Part shown: piece after piece, positions 25,874-40,216 of the stretch
Layout: the number at the start of each line of letters is the position of its first letter
How positions within the stretch are numbered: position 1 is the stretch's first letter
NCBI GenBank assembly: GCA_037893225.1
Contig: JAZGUH010000695.1
Location: 496,001-560,000, forward strand
Origin: Hippasteria phrygiana
Lineage: Eukaryota; Echinodermata; Asteroidea; Valvatida; Goniasteridae
Length of the DNA stretch: 64,000 bases
Direction of reading: 5' to 3'
Made by a program: the position numbers and the translations under genes
The notes under the pieces: model-generated
The model's database searches: none
Seen by the model: the letters and a program-made list of their open reading frames with translations, nothing else
Told to the model about the DNA's origin: nothing

Positions 25874-27719
25874 CAGGGAATTTGACGGGCATGGAGCAAT
25901 AAATAAAAGGTAATCTGCACACAGATGGTGGCCGGGAAGAAAATAAACATTGCGAGGTTTGAATTTTCTCCACAAGTTTTAACTCTAAGAAGCCGCCGAT
26001 AATTGCAACATGTAGCGCCAGATCTAAGCTATCCATACATGTCAAAATTACTGAATTTGGTTGATATTTCATGCAATTATGAATGAGTAAAGCAAGTCCA
26101 TACCCCAGGGAATTTGACAGGCATGGAGCAATAAATAGAAAGTAATATGCACACAGATGTTGGCCGGAAAGAAAATAAACATTGCGAGGTTTGAATTTTC
26201 TCCACAAGTTTTAACTCTAAGAAGCCGCCGATAATTGCAACATGTAGCGCCAGATCTAAGCTATCCATACATGTCAAAATTACTGAATTTGGTTGATATT
26301 TCATGCAATTATGAATGAGTAAAGCAAGTCATACCCCAGGGAATTTGACAGGCATGGAGCAATAAATAAAAGGTAATCTGCACACAGATGGTGGCCGGGA
26401 AGAAAATAAACATTGCGAGGTTTGAATTTTCTCCACAAGTTTTAACTCTAAGAAGCCGCCGATAATTGCAACATGTAGCGCCAGATCTAAGCTATCCATA
26501 CATGTCAAAATTACTGAATTTGGTTGATATTTCATGCAATTATGAATGAGTAAAGCAAGTCCATACCCCAGGGAATTTGACAGGCATGGAGCAATAAATA
26601 AAAGGTAATCTGCACACAGATGGTGGCCGGGAAGAAAATAAACATTGCGAGGTTTGAATTTTCTCCACAAGTGTTGACTCTAAGAAGCCGCCGATAATTG
26701 CAACATGTAGCGCCAGATCTAAGCTATCCATACATGTCAAAATTACTGAATTTGGTTGATATTTCATGCAATTATGAATGAGTAAAGCAAGTCCATACCC
26801 CAGGGAATTTGTCAGGCATGGAGCAATAAATAAAAGGTAATCTGCACTCAGATGGTGGCCGGGAAGAAAATAAACATTGCGAGGTTTGAATTTTCTCCAC
26901 AAGTGTTGACTCTAAGAAGCCGCCGATAATTGCAACATGTAGCGCCAGATCTAAGCTATCCATACATGTCAAAATTACTGAATTTGGTTGATATTTCATG
27001 CAATTATGAATGAGTAAAGCAAGTCATACCCCAGGGAATTTGACGGGCATGGAGCAATAAATAAAAGGTAATCTGCACACAGATGGTGGCCGGGAAGAAA
27101 ATAAACATTGCGAGGTTTGAATTTTCTCCACAAGTTTTAACTCTAAGAAGCCGCCGATAATTGCAACATGTAGCGCCAGATCTAAGCTATCCATACATGT
27201 CAAAATTACTGAATTTGGTTGATATTTCATGCAATTATGAATGAGTAAAGCAAGTCCATACCCCAGGGAATTTGACAGGCATGGAGCAATAAATAGAAAG
27301 TAATATGCACACAGATGTTGGCCGGAAAGAAAATAAACATTGCGAGGTTTGAATTTTCTCCACAAGTTTTAACTCTAAGAAGCCGCCGATAATTGCAACA
27401 TGTAGCGCCAGATCTAAGCTATCCATACATGTCAAAATTACTGAATTTGGTTGATATTTCATGCAATTATGAATGAGTAAAGCAAGTCATACCCCAGGGA
27501 ATTTGACAGGCATGGAGCAATAAATAAAAGGTAATCTGCACACAGATGGTGGCCGGGAAGAAAATAAACATTGCGAGGTTTGAATTTTCTCCACAAGTTT
27601 TAACTCTAAGAAGCCGCCGATAATTGCAACATGTAGCGCCAGATCTAAGCTATCCATACATGTCAAAATTACTGAATTTGGTTGATATTTCATGCAATTA
27701 TGAATGAGTAAAGCAAGTC
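25011..27719. repeat. Five-monomer tandem HOR (1,158-bp offset)
   Basis: Positions 25011-26561 match 26169-27719. The variant AGAAAGTAATATG occurs only at 26141 and 27299, exactly 1,158 bp apart, in monomers flanking the repeated block. Each unit begins with a TTGACGGGCATGG monomer (near 25886 and 27044). The unit looks like a shortened form of the start of module M. Confidence 0.85.
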
Positions 27720-30400
27720 ATACCCCAGGGAATTTGACAGGCATGGAGCAATAAATAAAAGGTAATCTGCACACAGATGGTGGCCGGGAAGAAAATAAAC
27801 ATTGCGAGGTTTGAATTTTCTCCACAAGTTTTAACTCTAAGAAGCCGCCGATAATTGCAACATGTAGCGCCAGATCTAAGCTATCCATACATGTCAAAAT
27901 TACTGAATTTGGTTGATATTTCATGCAATTATGAATGAGTAAAGCAAGTCCATACCCCAGGGAATTTGACAGGCATGGAGCAATAAATAAAAGGTAATCT
28001 GCACACAGATGGTGGCCGGGAAGAAAATAAACATTGCGAGGTTTGAATTTTCTCCACAAGTGTTGACTCTAAGAAGCCGCCGATAATTGCAACATGTAGC
28101 GCCAGATCTAAGCTATCCATACATGTCAAAATTACTGAATTTGGTTGATATTTCATGCAATTATGAATGAGTAAAGCAAGTCCATACCCCAGGGAATTTG
28201 TCAGGCATGGAGCAATAAATAAAAGGTAATCTGCACTCAGATGGTGGCCGGGAAGAAAATAAACATTGCGAGGTTTGAATTTTCTCCACAAGTGTTGACT
28301 CTAAGAAGCCGCCGATAATTGCAACATGTAGCGCCAGATCTAAGCTATCCATACATGTCAAAATTACTGAATTTGGTTGATATTTCATGCAATTATGAAT
28401 GAGTAAAGCAAGTCATACCCTAGGGAATTTGACAGGCATGGAGCAATAAATAGAAGGTAATATGCACACAGATGTTGGCCGGAAAGAAAATAAACATTGC
28501 GAGGTTTGAATTTTCTCCACAAGTTTTAACTCTAAGAAGCCGCCGATAATTGCAACATGTAGCGCCAGATCTAAGCTATCCATACATGTCAAAATTACTG
28601 AATTTGGTTGATATTTCATGCAATTATGAATGAGTAAAGCAAGTCCATACCCCAGGGAATTTGACAGGCATGGAGCAATAAATAAAAGGTAATCTGCACA
28701 CAGATGGTGGCCGGGAAGAAAATAAACATTGCGAGGTTTGAATTTTCTCCACAAGTGTTAACTCTAAGAAGCCGCCGATAATTGCAACATGTAGCGCCAG
28801 ATCTAAGCTATCCATACATGTCAAAATTACTGAATTTGGTTGATATTTCATGCAATTATGAATGAGTAAAGCAAGTCATACCCCAGGGAATTTGACAGGC
28901 ATGGAGCAATAAATAAAAGGTAATCTGCACACAGATGGTGGCCGGGAAGAAAATAAACATTGCGAGGTTTGAATTTTCTCCACAAGTTTTAACTCTAAGA
29001 AGCCGCCGATGATTGCAACATGTAGCGCTAGATCTAAGCTATCCATACATGTCGAAATTACTGAATTTGGTTGATATTTCATGCAATTATGAATGAGTAA
29101 AGCAAGTCATACCCCAGGGAATTTGACAGGCATGGAGCAATAAATAAAAGGTAATCTGCACACAGATGGTGGCCGGGAAGAAAATAAACATTGCGAGGTT
29201 TGAATTTTCTCCACAAGTTTTAACTCTAAGAAGCCGCCGATAATTGCAACATGTAGCGCCAGATCTAAGCTATCCATACATGTCAAAATTACTGAATTTG
29301 GTTGATATTTCATGCAATTATGAATGAGTAAAGCAAGTCCATACCCCAGGGAATTTGACAGGCATGGAGCAATAAATAAAAGGTAATCTGCACACAGATG
29401 GTGGCCGGGAAGAAAATAAACATTGCGAGGTTTGAATTTTCTCCACAAGTGTTGACTCTAAGAAGCCGCCGATAATTGCAACATGTAGCGCCAGATCTAA
29501 GCTATCCATACATGTCAAAATTACTGAATTTGGTTGATATTTCATGCAATTATGAATGAGTAAAGCAAGTCCATACCCCAGGGAATTTGTCAGGCATGGA
29601 GCAATAAATAAAAGGTAATCTGCACTCAGATGGTGGCCGGGAAGAAAATAAACATTGCGAGGTTTGAATTTTCTCCACAAGTGTTGACTCTAAGAAGCCG
29701 CCGATAATTGCAACATGTAGCGCCAGATCTAAGCTATCCATACATGTCAAAATTACTGTATTTGGTTGATATTTCATGCAATTATGAATGAGTAAAGCAA
29801 GTCATACCCTAGGGAATTTGACAGGCATGGAGCAATAAATAGAAGGTAATATGCACACAGATGTTGGCCGGAAAGAAAATAAACATTGCGAGGTTTGAAT
29901 TTTCTCCACAAGTTTTAACTCTAAGAAGCCGCCGATAATTGCAACATGTAGCGCCAGATCTAAGCTATCCATACATGTCAAAATTACTGAATTTGGTTGA
30001 TATTTCATGCAATTATGAATGAGTAAAGCAAGTCCATACCTCAGGGAATTTGACAGGCATGGAGCAATAAATAAAAGGTAATCTGCACACAGATGGTGGC
30101 CGGGAAGAAAATAAACATTGCGAGGTTTGAATTTTCTCCACAAGTGTTAACTCTAAGAAGCCGCCGATAATTGCAACATGTAGCGCCAGATCTAAGCTAT
30201 CCATACATGTCAAAATTACTGAATTTGGTTGATATTTCATGCAATTATGAATGAGTAAAGCAAGTCATACCCCAGGGAATTTGACAGGCATGGAGCAATA
30301 AATAAAAGGTAATCTGCACACAGATGGTGGCCGGGAAGAAAATAAACATTGCGAGGTTTGAATTTTCTCCACAAGTTTTAACTCTAAGAAGCCGCCGATA
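27470..30400. repeat. Six-monomer HOR pair (1,389-bp offset), with substitutions
   Basis: Monomers from about 27.47 kb to 29.0 kb match those from about 28.86 kb to 30.4 kb at an offset of 1,389 bp. Unlike the left-hand copies, this pair has private substitutions: CGATGATTGC near 29011, GCGCTAGATC near 29029, GTCGAAATT near 29054, CTGTATTTGG near 29759 and ACCTCAGG near 30050. Boundaries are approximate. This points to an older duplication, or to one copy escaping homogenisation. Confidence 0.7.
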
Positions 30401-30938
30401 ATTGCAACATGTAGCGCCAGATATAAGCTATCCATACATGTCAACATTACTGAATTTGGTTGATATTTCATGCAATTATGAATGAGTAAAGCAAGTCCAT
30501 ACCCCAGGGAATTTGACAGGCATGGAGCAATAAATAAAAGGTAATCTGCACTCAGATGGTGGCCGGGAAGAAAATAAACATTGCGAGGTTTGAATTTTCT
30601 CCACAAGTGTTAACTCTAAGAAGCCGCCGATAATTGCAACATGTAGCGCCAGATCTAAGCTATCCATACATGTCAAAATTACTGAATTTGGTTGATATTT
30701 CATGCAATTATGAATGAGTAAAGCAAGTCATACCCTAGGGAATTTGACAGGCATGGAGCAATACATAGAAGGTAATATGCACACAGATGTTGGCCGGAAA
30801 GAAAATAAACATTGCGAGGTTTGAATTTTCTCCACAAGTTTTAACTCTGAGAAGCCGCCGATAATTGCAACATGTAGCGCCAGATCTAAGCTATCCATAC
30901 ATGTCAAAATTACTGAATTTGGTTGATATTTCATGCAA

Positions 30939-31633
30939 TTATGAATGAGTAAAGCAAGTCCATACCCCAGGGAATTTGACAGGCATGGAGCAATACATAA
31001 AAGGTAATCTGCACACAGATGGTGGCCGGGAAGAAAATATACATTGCGAGGTTTGAATTTTCTCCACAAGTGTTAACTCTAAGAAGCCGCCGATAATTGC
31101 AACATGTAGCGCCAGATCTAAGCTATCCATACATGTCAAAATTACTGAATTTGGTTGATATTTCATGCAATTATGAATGAGTAAAGCAAGTCCATACCCC
31201 AGGGAATTTGACATGCATGGAGCAATAAATAGACGGTAACATGTACACAGATGTTGGCCGGAAAGAAAATAAACATTGCGAGGTTTGAATTTTCTCCACA
31301 AGTTTTAACTCTAAGAAGCCGCCGATAATTGCAACATGTAGCGCCAGATCTAAGCTATCCATACATGTCAAAATTACTGAATTTGGTTGATATTTCATGC
31401 AATTATGAATGAGTAAAGCAAGTCATACCCTAGGGAATTTGACATGCATGGAGCAATAAATAGAAGGTAATATGCACACAGATGTTGGCCGGAAAGAAAA
31501 TATACATTGCGAGGTTTGAATTTTCTCCACAAGTTTTAACTCTAAGAAGCCGCCGATAATTGCAACATGTAGCGCCAGATCTAAGCTATCCATACATGTC
31601 AAAATTACTGAATTTGGTTGATATTTCATGCAA
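30939..31633. repeat. Island of left-zone monomer variants
   Basis: Three monomers carry AAAATATACATT, GACATGCATGG and GACGGTAACATG (near 31228) variants that are common at 3-16 kb and 19-23 kb. I see none of these three anywhere to the right. On both sides lie ordinary central-type monomers: the block 29107-30938 matches 33737-35568 at 4,630 bp apart from a few substitutions, and that match breaks here. Confidence 0.72.
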
Positions 31634-34600
31634 TTATGAATGAGTAAAGCAAGTCCATACCCCAGGGAATTTGACAGGCATGGAGCAATAAATAAAAGGT
31701 AATCTGCACTCAGATGGTGGCCGGGAAGAAAATAAACATTGCGAGGTTTGAATTTTCTCCACAAGTGTTAACTCTAAGAAGCCGCCGATAATTGCAACAT
31801 GTAGCGCCAGATCTAAGCTATCCATACATGTCAAAATTACTGAATTTGGTTGATATTTCATGCAATTATGAATGAGTAAAGCAAGTCATACCCTAGGGAA
31901 TTTGACAGGCATGGAGCAATAAATAGAAGGTAATATGCACACAGATGTTGGCCGGAAAGAAAATAAACATTGCGAGGTTTGAATTTTCTCCACAAGTTTT
32001 AACTCTAAGAAGCCGCCGATAATTGCAACATGTAGCGCCAGATCTAAGCTATCCATACATGTCAAAATTACTGAATTTGGTTGATATTTCATGCAATTAT
32101 GAATGAGTAAAGCAAGTCCATACCCCAGGGAATTTGACAGGCATGGAGCAATAAATAAAAGGTAATCTGCACACAGATGGTGGCCGGGAAGAAAATAAAC
32201 ATTGCGAGGTTTGAATTTTCTCCACAAGTGTTAACTCTAAGAAGCCGCCGATAATTGCAACATGTAGCGCCAGATCTAAGCTATCCATACATGTCAACAT
32301 TACTGAATTTGGTTGATATTTCATGCAATTATGAATGAGTAAAGCAAGTCCATACCCCAGGGAATTTGACAGGCATGGAGCAATAAATAAAAGGTAATCT
32401 GCACTCAGATGGTGGCCGGGAAGAAAATAAACATTGCGAGGTTTGAATTTTCTCCACAAGTGTTAACTCTAAGAAGCCGCCGATAATTGCAACATGTAGC
32501 GCCAGATCTAAGCTATCCATACATGTCAAAATTACTGAATTTGGTTGATATTTCATGCAATTATGAATGAGTAAAGCAAGTCATACCCTAGGGAATTTGA
32601 CAGGCATGGAGCAATACATAGAAGGTAATATGCACACAGATGTTGGCCGGAAAGAAAATAAACATTGCGAGGTTTGAATTTTCTCCACAAGTTTTAACTC
32701 TAAGAAGCCGCCGATAATTGCAACATGTAGCGCCAGATCTAAGCTATCCATACATGTCAAAATTACTGAATTTGGTTGATATTTCATGCAATTATGAATG
32801 AGTAAAGCAAGTCATACCCCAGGGAATTTGACAGGCATGGAGCAATAAATAGAAGGTAATATGCACACAGATGTTGGCCGGAAAGAAAATAAACATTGCG
32901 AGGTTTGAATTTTCTCCACAAGTTTTAACTCTAAGAAGCCGCCGATAATTGCAACATGTAGCGCCAGATCTAAGCTATCCATACATGTCAAAATTACTGA
33001 ATTTGGTTGATATTTCATGCAATTATGAATGAGTAAAGCAAGTCATACCCCAGGGAATTTGACAGGCATGGAGCAATAAATAAAAGGTAATCTGCACACA
33101 GATGGTGGCCGGGAAGAAAATAAACATTGCGAGGTTTGAATTTTCTCCACAAGTTTTAACTCTAAGAAGCCGCCGATAATTGCAACATGTAGCGCCAGAT
33201 CTAAGCTATCCATACATGTCAACATTACTGAATTTGGTTGATATTTCATGCAATTATGAATGAGTAAAGCAAGTCCATACCCCAGGGAATTTGACAGGCA
33301 TGGAGCAATAAATAAAAGGTAATCTGCACTCAGATGGTGGCCGGGAAGAAAATAAACATTGCGAGGTTTGAATTTTCTCCACAAGTGTTAACTCTAAGAA
33401 GCCGCCGATAATTGCAACATGTAGCGCCAGATCTAAGCTATCCATACATGTCAAAATTACTGAATTTGGTTGATATTTCATGCAATTATGAATGAGTAAA
33501 GCAAGTCATACCCTAGGGAATTTGACAGGCATGGAGCAATACATAGAAGGTAATATGCACACAGATGTTGGCCGGAAAGAAAATAAACATTGCGAGGTTT
33601 GAATTTTCTCCACAAGTTTTAACTCTAAGAAGCCGCCGATAATTGCAACATGTAGCGCCAGATCTAAGCTATCCATACATGTCAAAATTACTGAATTTGG
33701 TTGATATTTCATGCAATTATGAATGAGTAAAGCAAGTCATACCCCAGGGAATTTGACAGGCATGGAGCAATAAATAAAAGGTAATCTGCACACAGATGGT
33801 GGCCGGGAAGAAAATAAACATTGCGAGGTTTGAATTTTCTCCACAAGTTTTAACTCTAAGAAGCCGCCGATAATTGCAACATGTAGCGCCAGATCTAAGC
33901 TATCCATACATGTCAAAATTACTGAATTTGGTTGATATTTCATGCAATTATGAATGAGTAAAGCAAGTCCATACCCCAGGGAATTTGACAGGCATGGAGC
34001 AATAAATAAAAGGTAATCTGCACACAGATGGTGGCCGGGAAGAAAATAAACATTGCGAGGTTTGAATTTTCTCCACAAGTGTTGACTCTAAGAAGCCGCC
34101 GATAATTGCAACATGTAGCGCCAGATCTAAGCTATCCATACATGTCAAAATTACTGAATTTGGTTGATATTTCATGCAATTATGAATGAGTAAAGCAAGT
34201 CCATACCCCAGGGAATTTGACAGGCATGGAGCAATAAATAAAAGGTAATCTGCACTCAGATGGTGGCCGGGAAGAAAATAAACATTGCGAGGTTTGAATT
34301 TTCTCCACAAGTGTTAACTCTAAGAAGCCGCCGATAATTGCAACATGTAGCGCCAGATCTAAGCTATCCATACATGTCAAAATTACTGAATTTGGTTGAT
34401 ATTTCATGCAATTATGAATGAGTAAAACAAGTCATACCCTAGGGAATTTGACAGGCATGGAGCAATAAATAGAAGGTAATATGCACACAGATGTTGGCCG
34501 GAAAGAAAATAAACATTGCGAGGTTTGAATTTTCTCCACAAGTTGTAACTCTAAGAAGCCGCCGATAATTGCAACATGTAGCGCCAGATCTAAGCTATCC

Positions 34601-36050
34601 ATACATGTCAAAATTACTGAATTTGGTTGATATTTCATGCAATTATGAATGAGTAAAGCAAGTCCATACCCCAGGGAATTTGACAGGCATGGAGCAATAA
34701 ATAAAAGGTAATCTGCACACAGATGGTGGCCGGGAAGAAAATAAACATTGCGAGGTTTGAATTTTCTCCACAAGTGTTAACTCTAAGAAGCCGCCGATAA
34801 TTGCAACATGTAGCGCCAGATCTAAGCTATCCATACATGTCAAAATTACTGAATTTGGTTGATATTTCATGCAATTATGAATGAGTAAAGCAAGTCATAC
34901 CCCAGGGAATTTGACAGGCATGGAGCAATAAATAAAAGGTAATCTGCACACAGATGGTGGCCGGGAAGAAAATAAACATTGCGAGGTTTGAATTTTCTCC
35001 ACAAGTTTTAACTCTAAGAAGCCGCCGATAATTGCAACATGTAGCGCCAGATCTAAGCTATCCATACATGTCAACATTACTGAATTTGGTTGATATTTCA
35101 TGCAATTATGAATGAGTAAAGCAAGTCCATACCCCAGGGAATTTGACAGGCATGGAGCAATAAATAAAAGGTAATCTGCACTCAGATGGTGGCCGGGAAG
35201 AAAATAAACATTGCGAGGTTTGAATTTTCTCCACAAGTGTTAACTCTAAGAAGCCGCCGATAATTGCAACATGTAGCGCCAGATCTAAGCTATCCATACA
35301 TGTCAAAATTACTGAATTTGGTTGATATTTCATGCAATTATGAATGAGTAAAGCAAGTCATACCCTAGGGAATTTGACAGGCATGGAGCAATACATAGAA
35401 GGTAATATGCACACAGATGTTGGCCGGAAAGAAAATAAACATTGCGAGGTTTGAATTTTCTCCACAAGTTTTAACTCTGAGAAGCCGCCGATAATTGCAA
35501 CATGTAGCGCCAGATCTAAGCTATCCATACATGTCAAAATTACTGAATTTGGTTGATATTTCATGCAATTATGAATGAGTAAAGCAAGTCATACCCCAGG
35601 GAATTTGACAGGCATGGAGCAATAAATAAAAGGTAATCTGCACACAGATGGTGGCCGGGAAGAAAATAAACATTGCGAGGTTTGAATTTTCTCCACAAGT
35701 TTTAACTCTAAGAAGCCGCCGATAATTGCAACATGTAGCGCCAGATCTAAGCTATCCATACATGTCAAAATTACTGAATTTGGTTGATATTTCATGCAAT
35801 TATGAATGAGTAAAGCAAGTCCATACCCCAGGGAATTTGACAGGCATGGAGCAATAAATAAAAGGTAATCTGCACACAGATGGTGGCCGGGAAGAAAATA
35901 AACATTGCGAGGTTTGAATTTTCTCCACAAGTGTTAACTCTAAGAAGCCGCCGATAATTGCAACATGTAGCGCCAGATCTAAGCTATCCATACATGTCAA
36001 AATTACTGAATTTGGTTGATATTTCATGCAATTATGAATGAGTAAAGCAA
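31634..36050. repeat. Central mosaic with a 7-monomer backbone block
   Basis: Ordinary monomers rearranged from the left families. A full backbone block lies at about 33737-35357, matching 29107-30727 (offset 4,630) and, for its first six monomers, 38366-39754 (offset 4,629). The TTTGTCAGG marker of the left copies is absent. Single-monomer oddities include TAAAACAAG near 34427. No gene or foreign insertion is seen. Confidence 0.75.
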
Positions 36051-39000
36051 GTCATACCCTAGGGAATTTGACAGGCATGGAGCAATAAATAAAAGGTAAT
36101 CTGCACACAGATGTTGGCCTTAAAGAAAATAAACATTGCGAGGTTTGAATTTTCTCCACAAGTTTTAACTCTAAGAAGCCGCCGATAATTGCAACATGTA
36201 GCGCCAGATCTAAGCTATCCATACATGTCAAAATTACTGAATTTGGTTGATATTTCATGCAATTATGAATGAGTAAAGCAAGTCATACCCTAGGGAATTT
36301 GACAGGCATGGAGCAATACATAGAAGGTAATCTGCACACAGATGTTGGCCGGAAAGAAAATAAACATTGCGAGGTTTGAATTTTCTCCACAAGTTTTAAC
36401 TCTAAGAAGCCGCCGATAATTGCAACATGTAGCGCCAGATCTAAGCTATCCATACATGTCAAAATTACTGAATTTGGTTGATATTTCATGCAATTATGAA
36501 TGAGTAAAGCAAGTCCATACCCCAGGGAATTTGACAGGCATGGAGCAATAAATAAAAGGTAAAATGCACACAGATGTTGGCCGGAAAGAAAATAAACATT
36601 GCGAGGTTTGAATTTTCTCCACAAGTTTTAACTCTAAGAAGCCGCCGATAATTGCAACATGTAGCGCCAGATCTAAGCTATCCATACATGTCAAAATTAC
36701 AGAATTTGGTTTATATTTCATGCAATTATGAATGAGTAAAGCAAGTCATACCCCAGGGAATTTGACAGGCATGGAGCAATAAATAGAAGGTAATCTGCAC
36801 ACAGATGTTGGCCGGAAAGAAAATAAACATTGCGAGGTTTGAATTTTCTCCACAAGTTTTAACTCTAAGAAGCCGCCGATAATTGCAACATGTAGCGCCA
36901 GATCTAAGCTATCCATACATGTCAAAATTACTGAATTTGGTTGATATTTCATGCAATTATGAATGAGTAAAGCAAGTCATACCCTAGGGAATTTGACAGG
37001 CATGGAGCAATAAATAGAAGGTAATATGCACACAGATGTTGGCCGGGAAGAAAATAAACATTGCGAGGTTTGAATTTTCTCCACAAGTTTTAACTCTAAG
37101 AAGCCGCCGATAATTGCAACATGTAGCGCCAGATCTAAGCTATCCATACATGTCAAAATTACTGAATTTGGTTGATATTTCATGCAATTATGAATGAGTA
37201 AAGCAAGTCCATACCCCAGGGAATTTGACAGGCATGGAGCAATAAATAAAAGGTAATCTGCACACAGATGGTGGCCGGGAAGAAAATAAACATTGCGAGG
37301 TTTGAATTTTCTCCACAAGTGTTGACTCTAAGAAGCCGCCGATAATTGCAACATGTAGCGCCAGATCTAAGCTATCCATACATGTCAAAATTACTGAATT
37401 TGGTTGATATTTCATGCAATTATGAATGAGTAAAGCAAGTCCATACCCCAGGGAATTTGACAGGCATGGAGCAATAAATAAAAGGTAATCTGCACTCAGA
37501 TGGTGGCCGGGAAGAAAATAAACATTGCGAGGTTTGAATTTTCTCCACAAGTGTTAACTCTAAGAAGCCGCCGATAATTGCAACATGTAGCGCCAGATCT
37601 AAGCTATCCATACATGTCAAAATTACTGAATTTGGTTGATATTTCATGCAATTATGAATGAGTAAAGCAAGTCATACCCTAGGGAATTTGACAGGCATGG
37701 AGCAATAAATAGAAGGTAATATGCACACAGATGTTGGCCGGAAAGAAAATAAACATTGCGAGGTTTGAATTTTCTCCACAAGTTTTAACTCTAAGAAGCC
37801 GCCGATAATTGCAACATGTAGCGCCAGATCTAAGCTATCCATACATGTCAAAATTACTGAATTTGGTTGATATTTCATGCAATTATGAATGAGTAAAGCA
37901 AGTCCATACCCCAGGGAATTTGACAGGCATGGAGCAATAAATAAAAGGTAATCTGCACACAGATGTTGGCCGGAAAGAAAATAAACATTGCGAGGTTTGA
38001 ATTTTCTCCACAAGTTTTAACTCTAAGAAGCCGCCGATAATTGCAACATGTAGCGCCAGATCTAAGCTATCCATACATGTCAAAATTACTGAATTTGGTT
38101 GATATTTCATGCAATTATGAATGAGTAAAGCAAGTCATACCCTAGGGAATTTGACAGGCATGGAGCAATAAATAGAAGGTAATATGCACACAGATGTTGG
38201 CCGGGAAGAAAATAAACATTGCGAGGTTTGAATTTTCTCCACAAGTTTTAACTCTAAGAAGCCGCCGATAATTGCAACATGTAGCGCCAGATCTAAGCTA
38301 TCCATACATGTCAAAATTACTGAATTTGGTTGATATTTCATGCAATTATGAATGAGTAAAGCAAGTCATACCCCAGGGAATTTGACAGGCATGGAGCAAT
38401 AAATAAAAGGTAATCTGCACACAGATGGTGGCCGGGAAGAAAATAAACATTGCGAGGTTTGAATTTTCTCCACAAGTTTTAACTCTAAGAAGCCGCCGAT
38501 AATTGCAACATGTAGCGCCAGATATAAGCTATCCATACATGTCAAAATTACTGAATTTGGTTGATATTTCATGCAATTATGAATGAGTAAAGCAAGTCCA
38601 TACCCCAGGGAATTTGACAGGCATGGAGCAATAAATAAAAGGTAATCTGCACACAGATGGTGGCCGGGAAGAAAATAAACATTGCGAGGTTTGAATTTTC
38701 TCCACAAGTGTTGACTCTAAGAAGCCGCCGATAATTGCAACATGTAGCGCCAGATCTAAGCTATCCATACATGTCAAAATTACTGAATTTGGTTGATATT
38801 TCATGCAATTATGAATGAGTAAAGCAAGTCCATACCCCAGGGAATTTGACAGGCATGGAGCAATAAATAAAAGGTAATCTGCACTCAGATGGTGGCCGGG
38901 AAGAAAATAAACATTGCGAGGTTTGAATTTTCTCCACAAGTGTTAACTCTAAGAAGCCGCCGATAATTGCAACATGTAGCGCCAGATCTAAGCTATCCAT

Positions 39001-40216
39001 ACATGTCAAAATTACTGAATTTGGTTGATATTTCATGCAATTATGAATGAGTAAAGCAAGTCATACCCTAGGGAATTTGACAGGCATGGAGCAATAAATA
39101 GAAGGTAATATGCACACAGATGTTGGCCGGAAAGAAAATAAACATTGCGAGGTTTGAATTTTCTCCACAAGTTTTAACTCTAAGAAGCCGCCGATAATTG
39201 CAACATGTAGCGCCAGATCTAAGCTATCCATACATGTCAAAATTACTGAATTTGGTTGATATTTCATGCAATTATGAATGAGTAAAGCAAGTCCATACCC
39301 CAGGGAATTTGACAGGCATGGAGCAATAAATAAAAGGTAATCTGCACACAGATGGTGGCCGGGAAGAAAATAAACATTGCGAGGTTTGAATTTTCTCCAC
39401 AAGTGTTAACTCTAAGAAGCCGCCGATAATTGCAACATGTAGCGCAAGATCTAAGCTATCCATACATGTCAAAATTACTGAATTTGGTTGATATTTCATG
39501 CAATTATGAATGAGTAAAGCAAGTCATACCCCAGGGAATTTGACAGGCATGGAGCAATAAATAAAAGGTAATCTGCACACAGATGGTGGCCGGGAAGAAA
39601 ATAAACATTGCGAGGTTTGAATTTTCTCCACAAGTTTTAACTCTAAGAAGCCGCCGATAATTGCAACATGTAGCGCCAGATCTAAGCTATCCATACATGT
39701 CAACATTACTGAATTTGGTTGATATTTCATGCAATTATGAATGAGTAAAGCAAGTCATACCCTAGGGAATTTGACAGGCATGGAGCAATACATAGAAGGT
39801 AATATGCACACAGATGTTGGCCGGAAAGAAAATAAACATTGCGAGGTTTGAATTTTCTCCACAAGTTTTAACTCTGAGAAGCCGCCGATAATTGCAACAT
39901 GTAGCGCCAGATCTAAGCTATCCATACATGTCAAAATTACTGAATTTGGTTGATATTTCATGCAATTATGAATGAGTAAAGCAAGTCATACCCCAGGGAA
40001 TTTGACAGGCATGGAGCAATAAATAAAAGGTAATCTGCACACAGATGGTGGCCGGGAAGAAAATAAACATTGCGAGGTTTGAATTTTCTCCACAAGTTTT
40101 AACTCTAAGAAGCCGCCGATAATTGCAACATGTAGCGCCAGATCTAAGCTATCCATACATGTCAAAATTACTGAATTTGGTTGATATTTCATGCAATTAT
40201 GAATGAGTAAAGCAAG

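Noticed and set aside
36120..36121. GGCCTTAAAG as a functional variant
   Set aside because: Seen once, not spread to other copies; most likely a private mutation or sequencing error.
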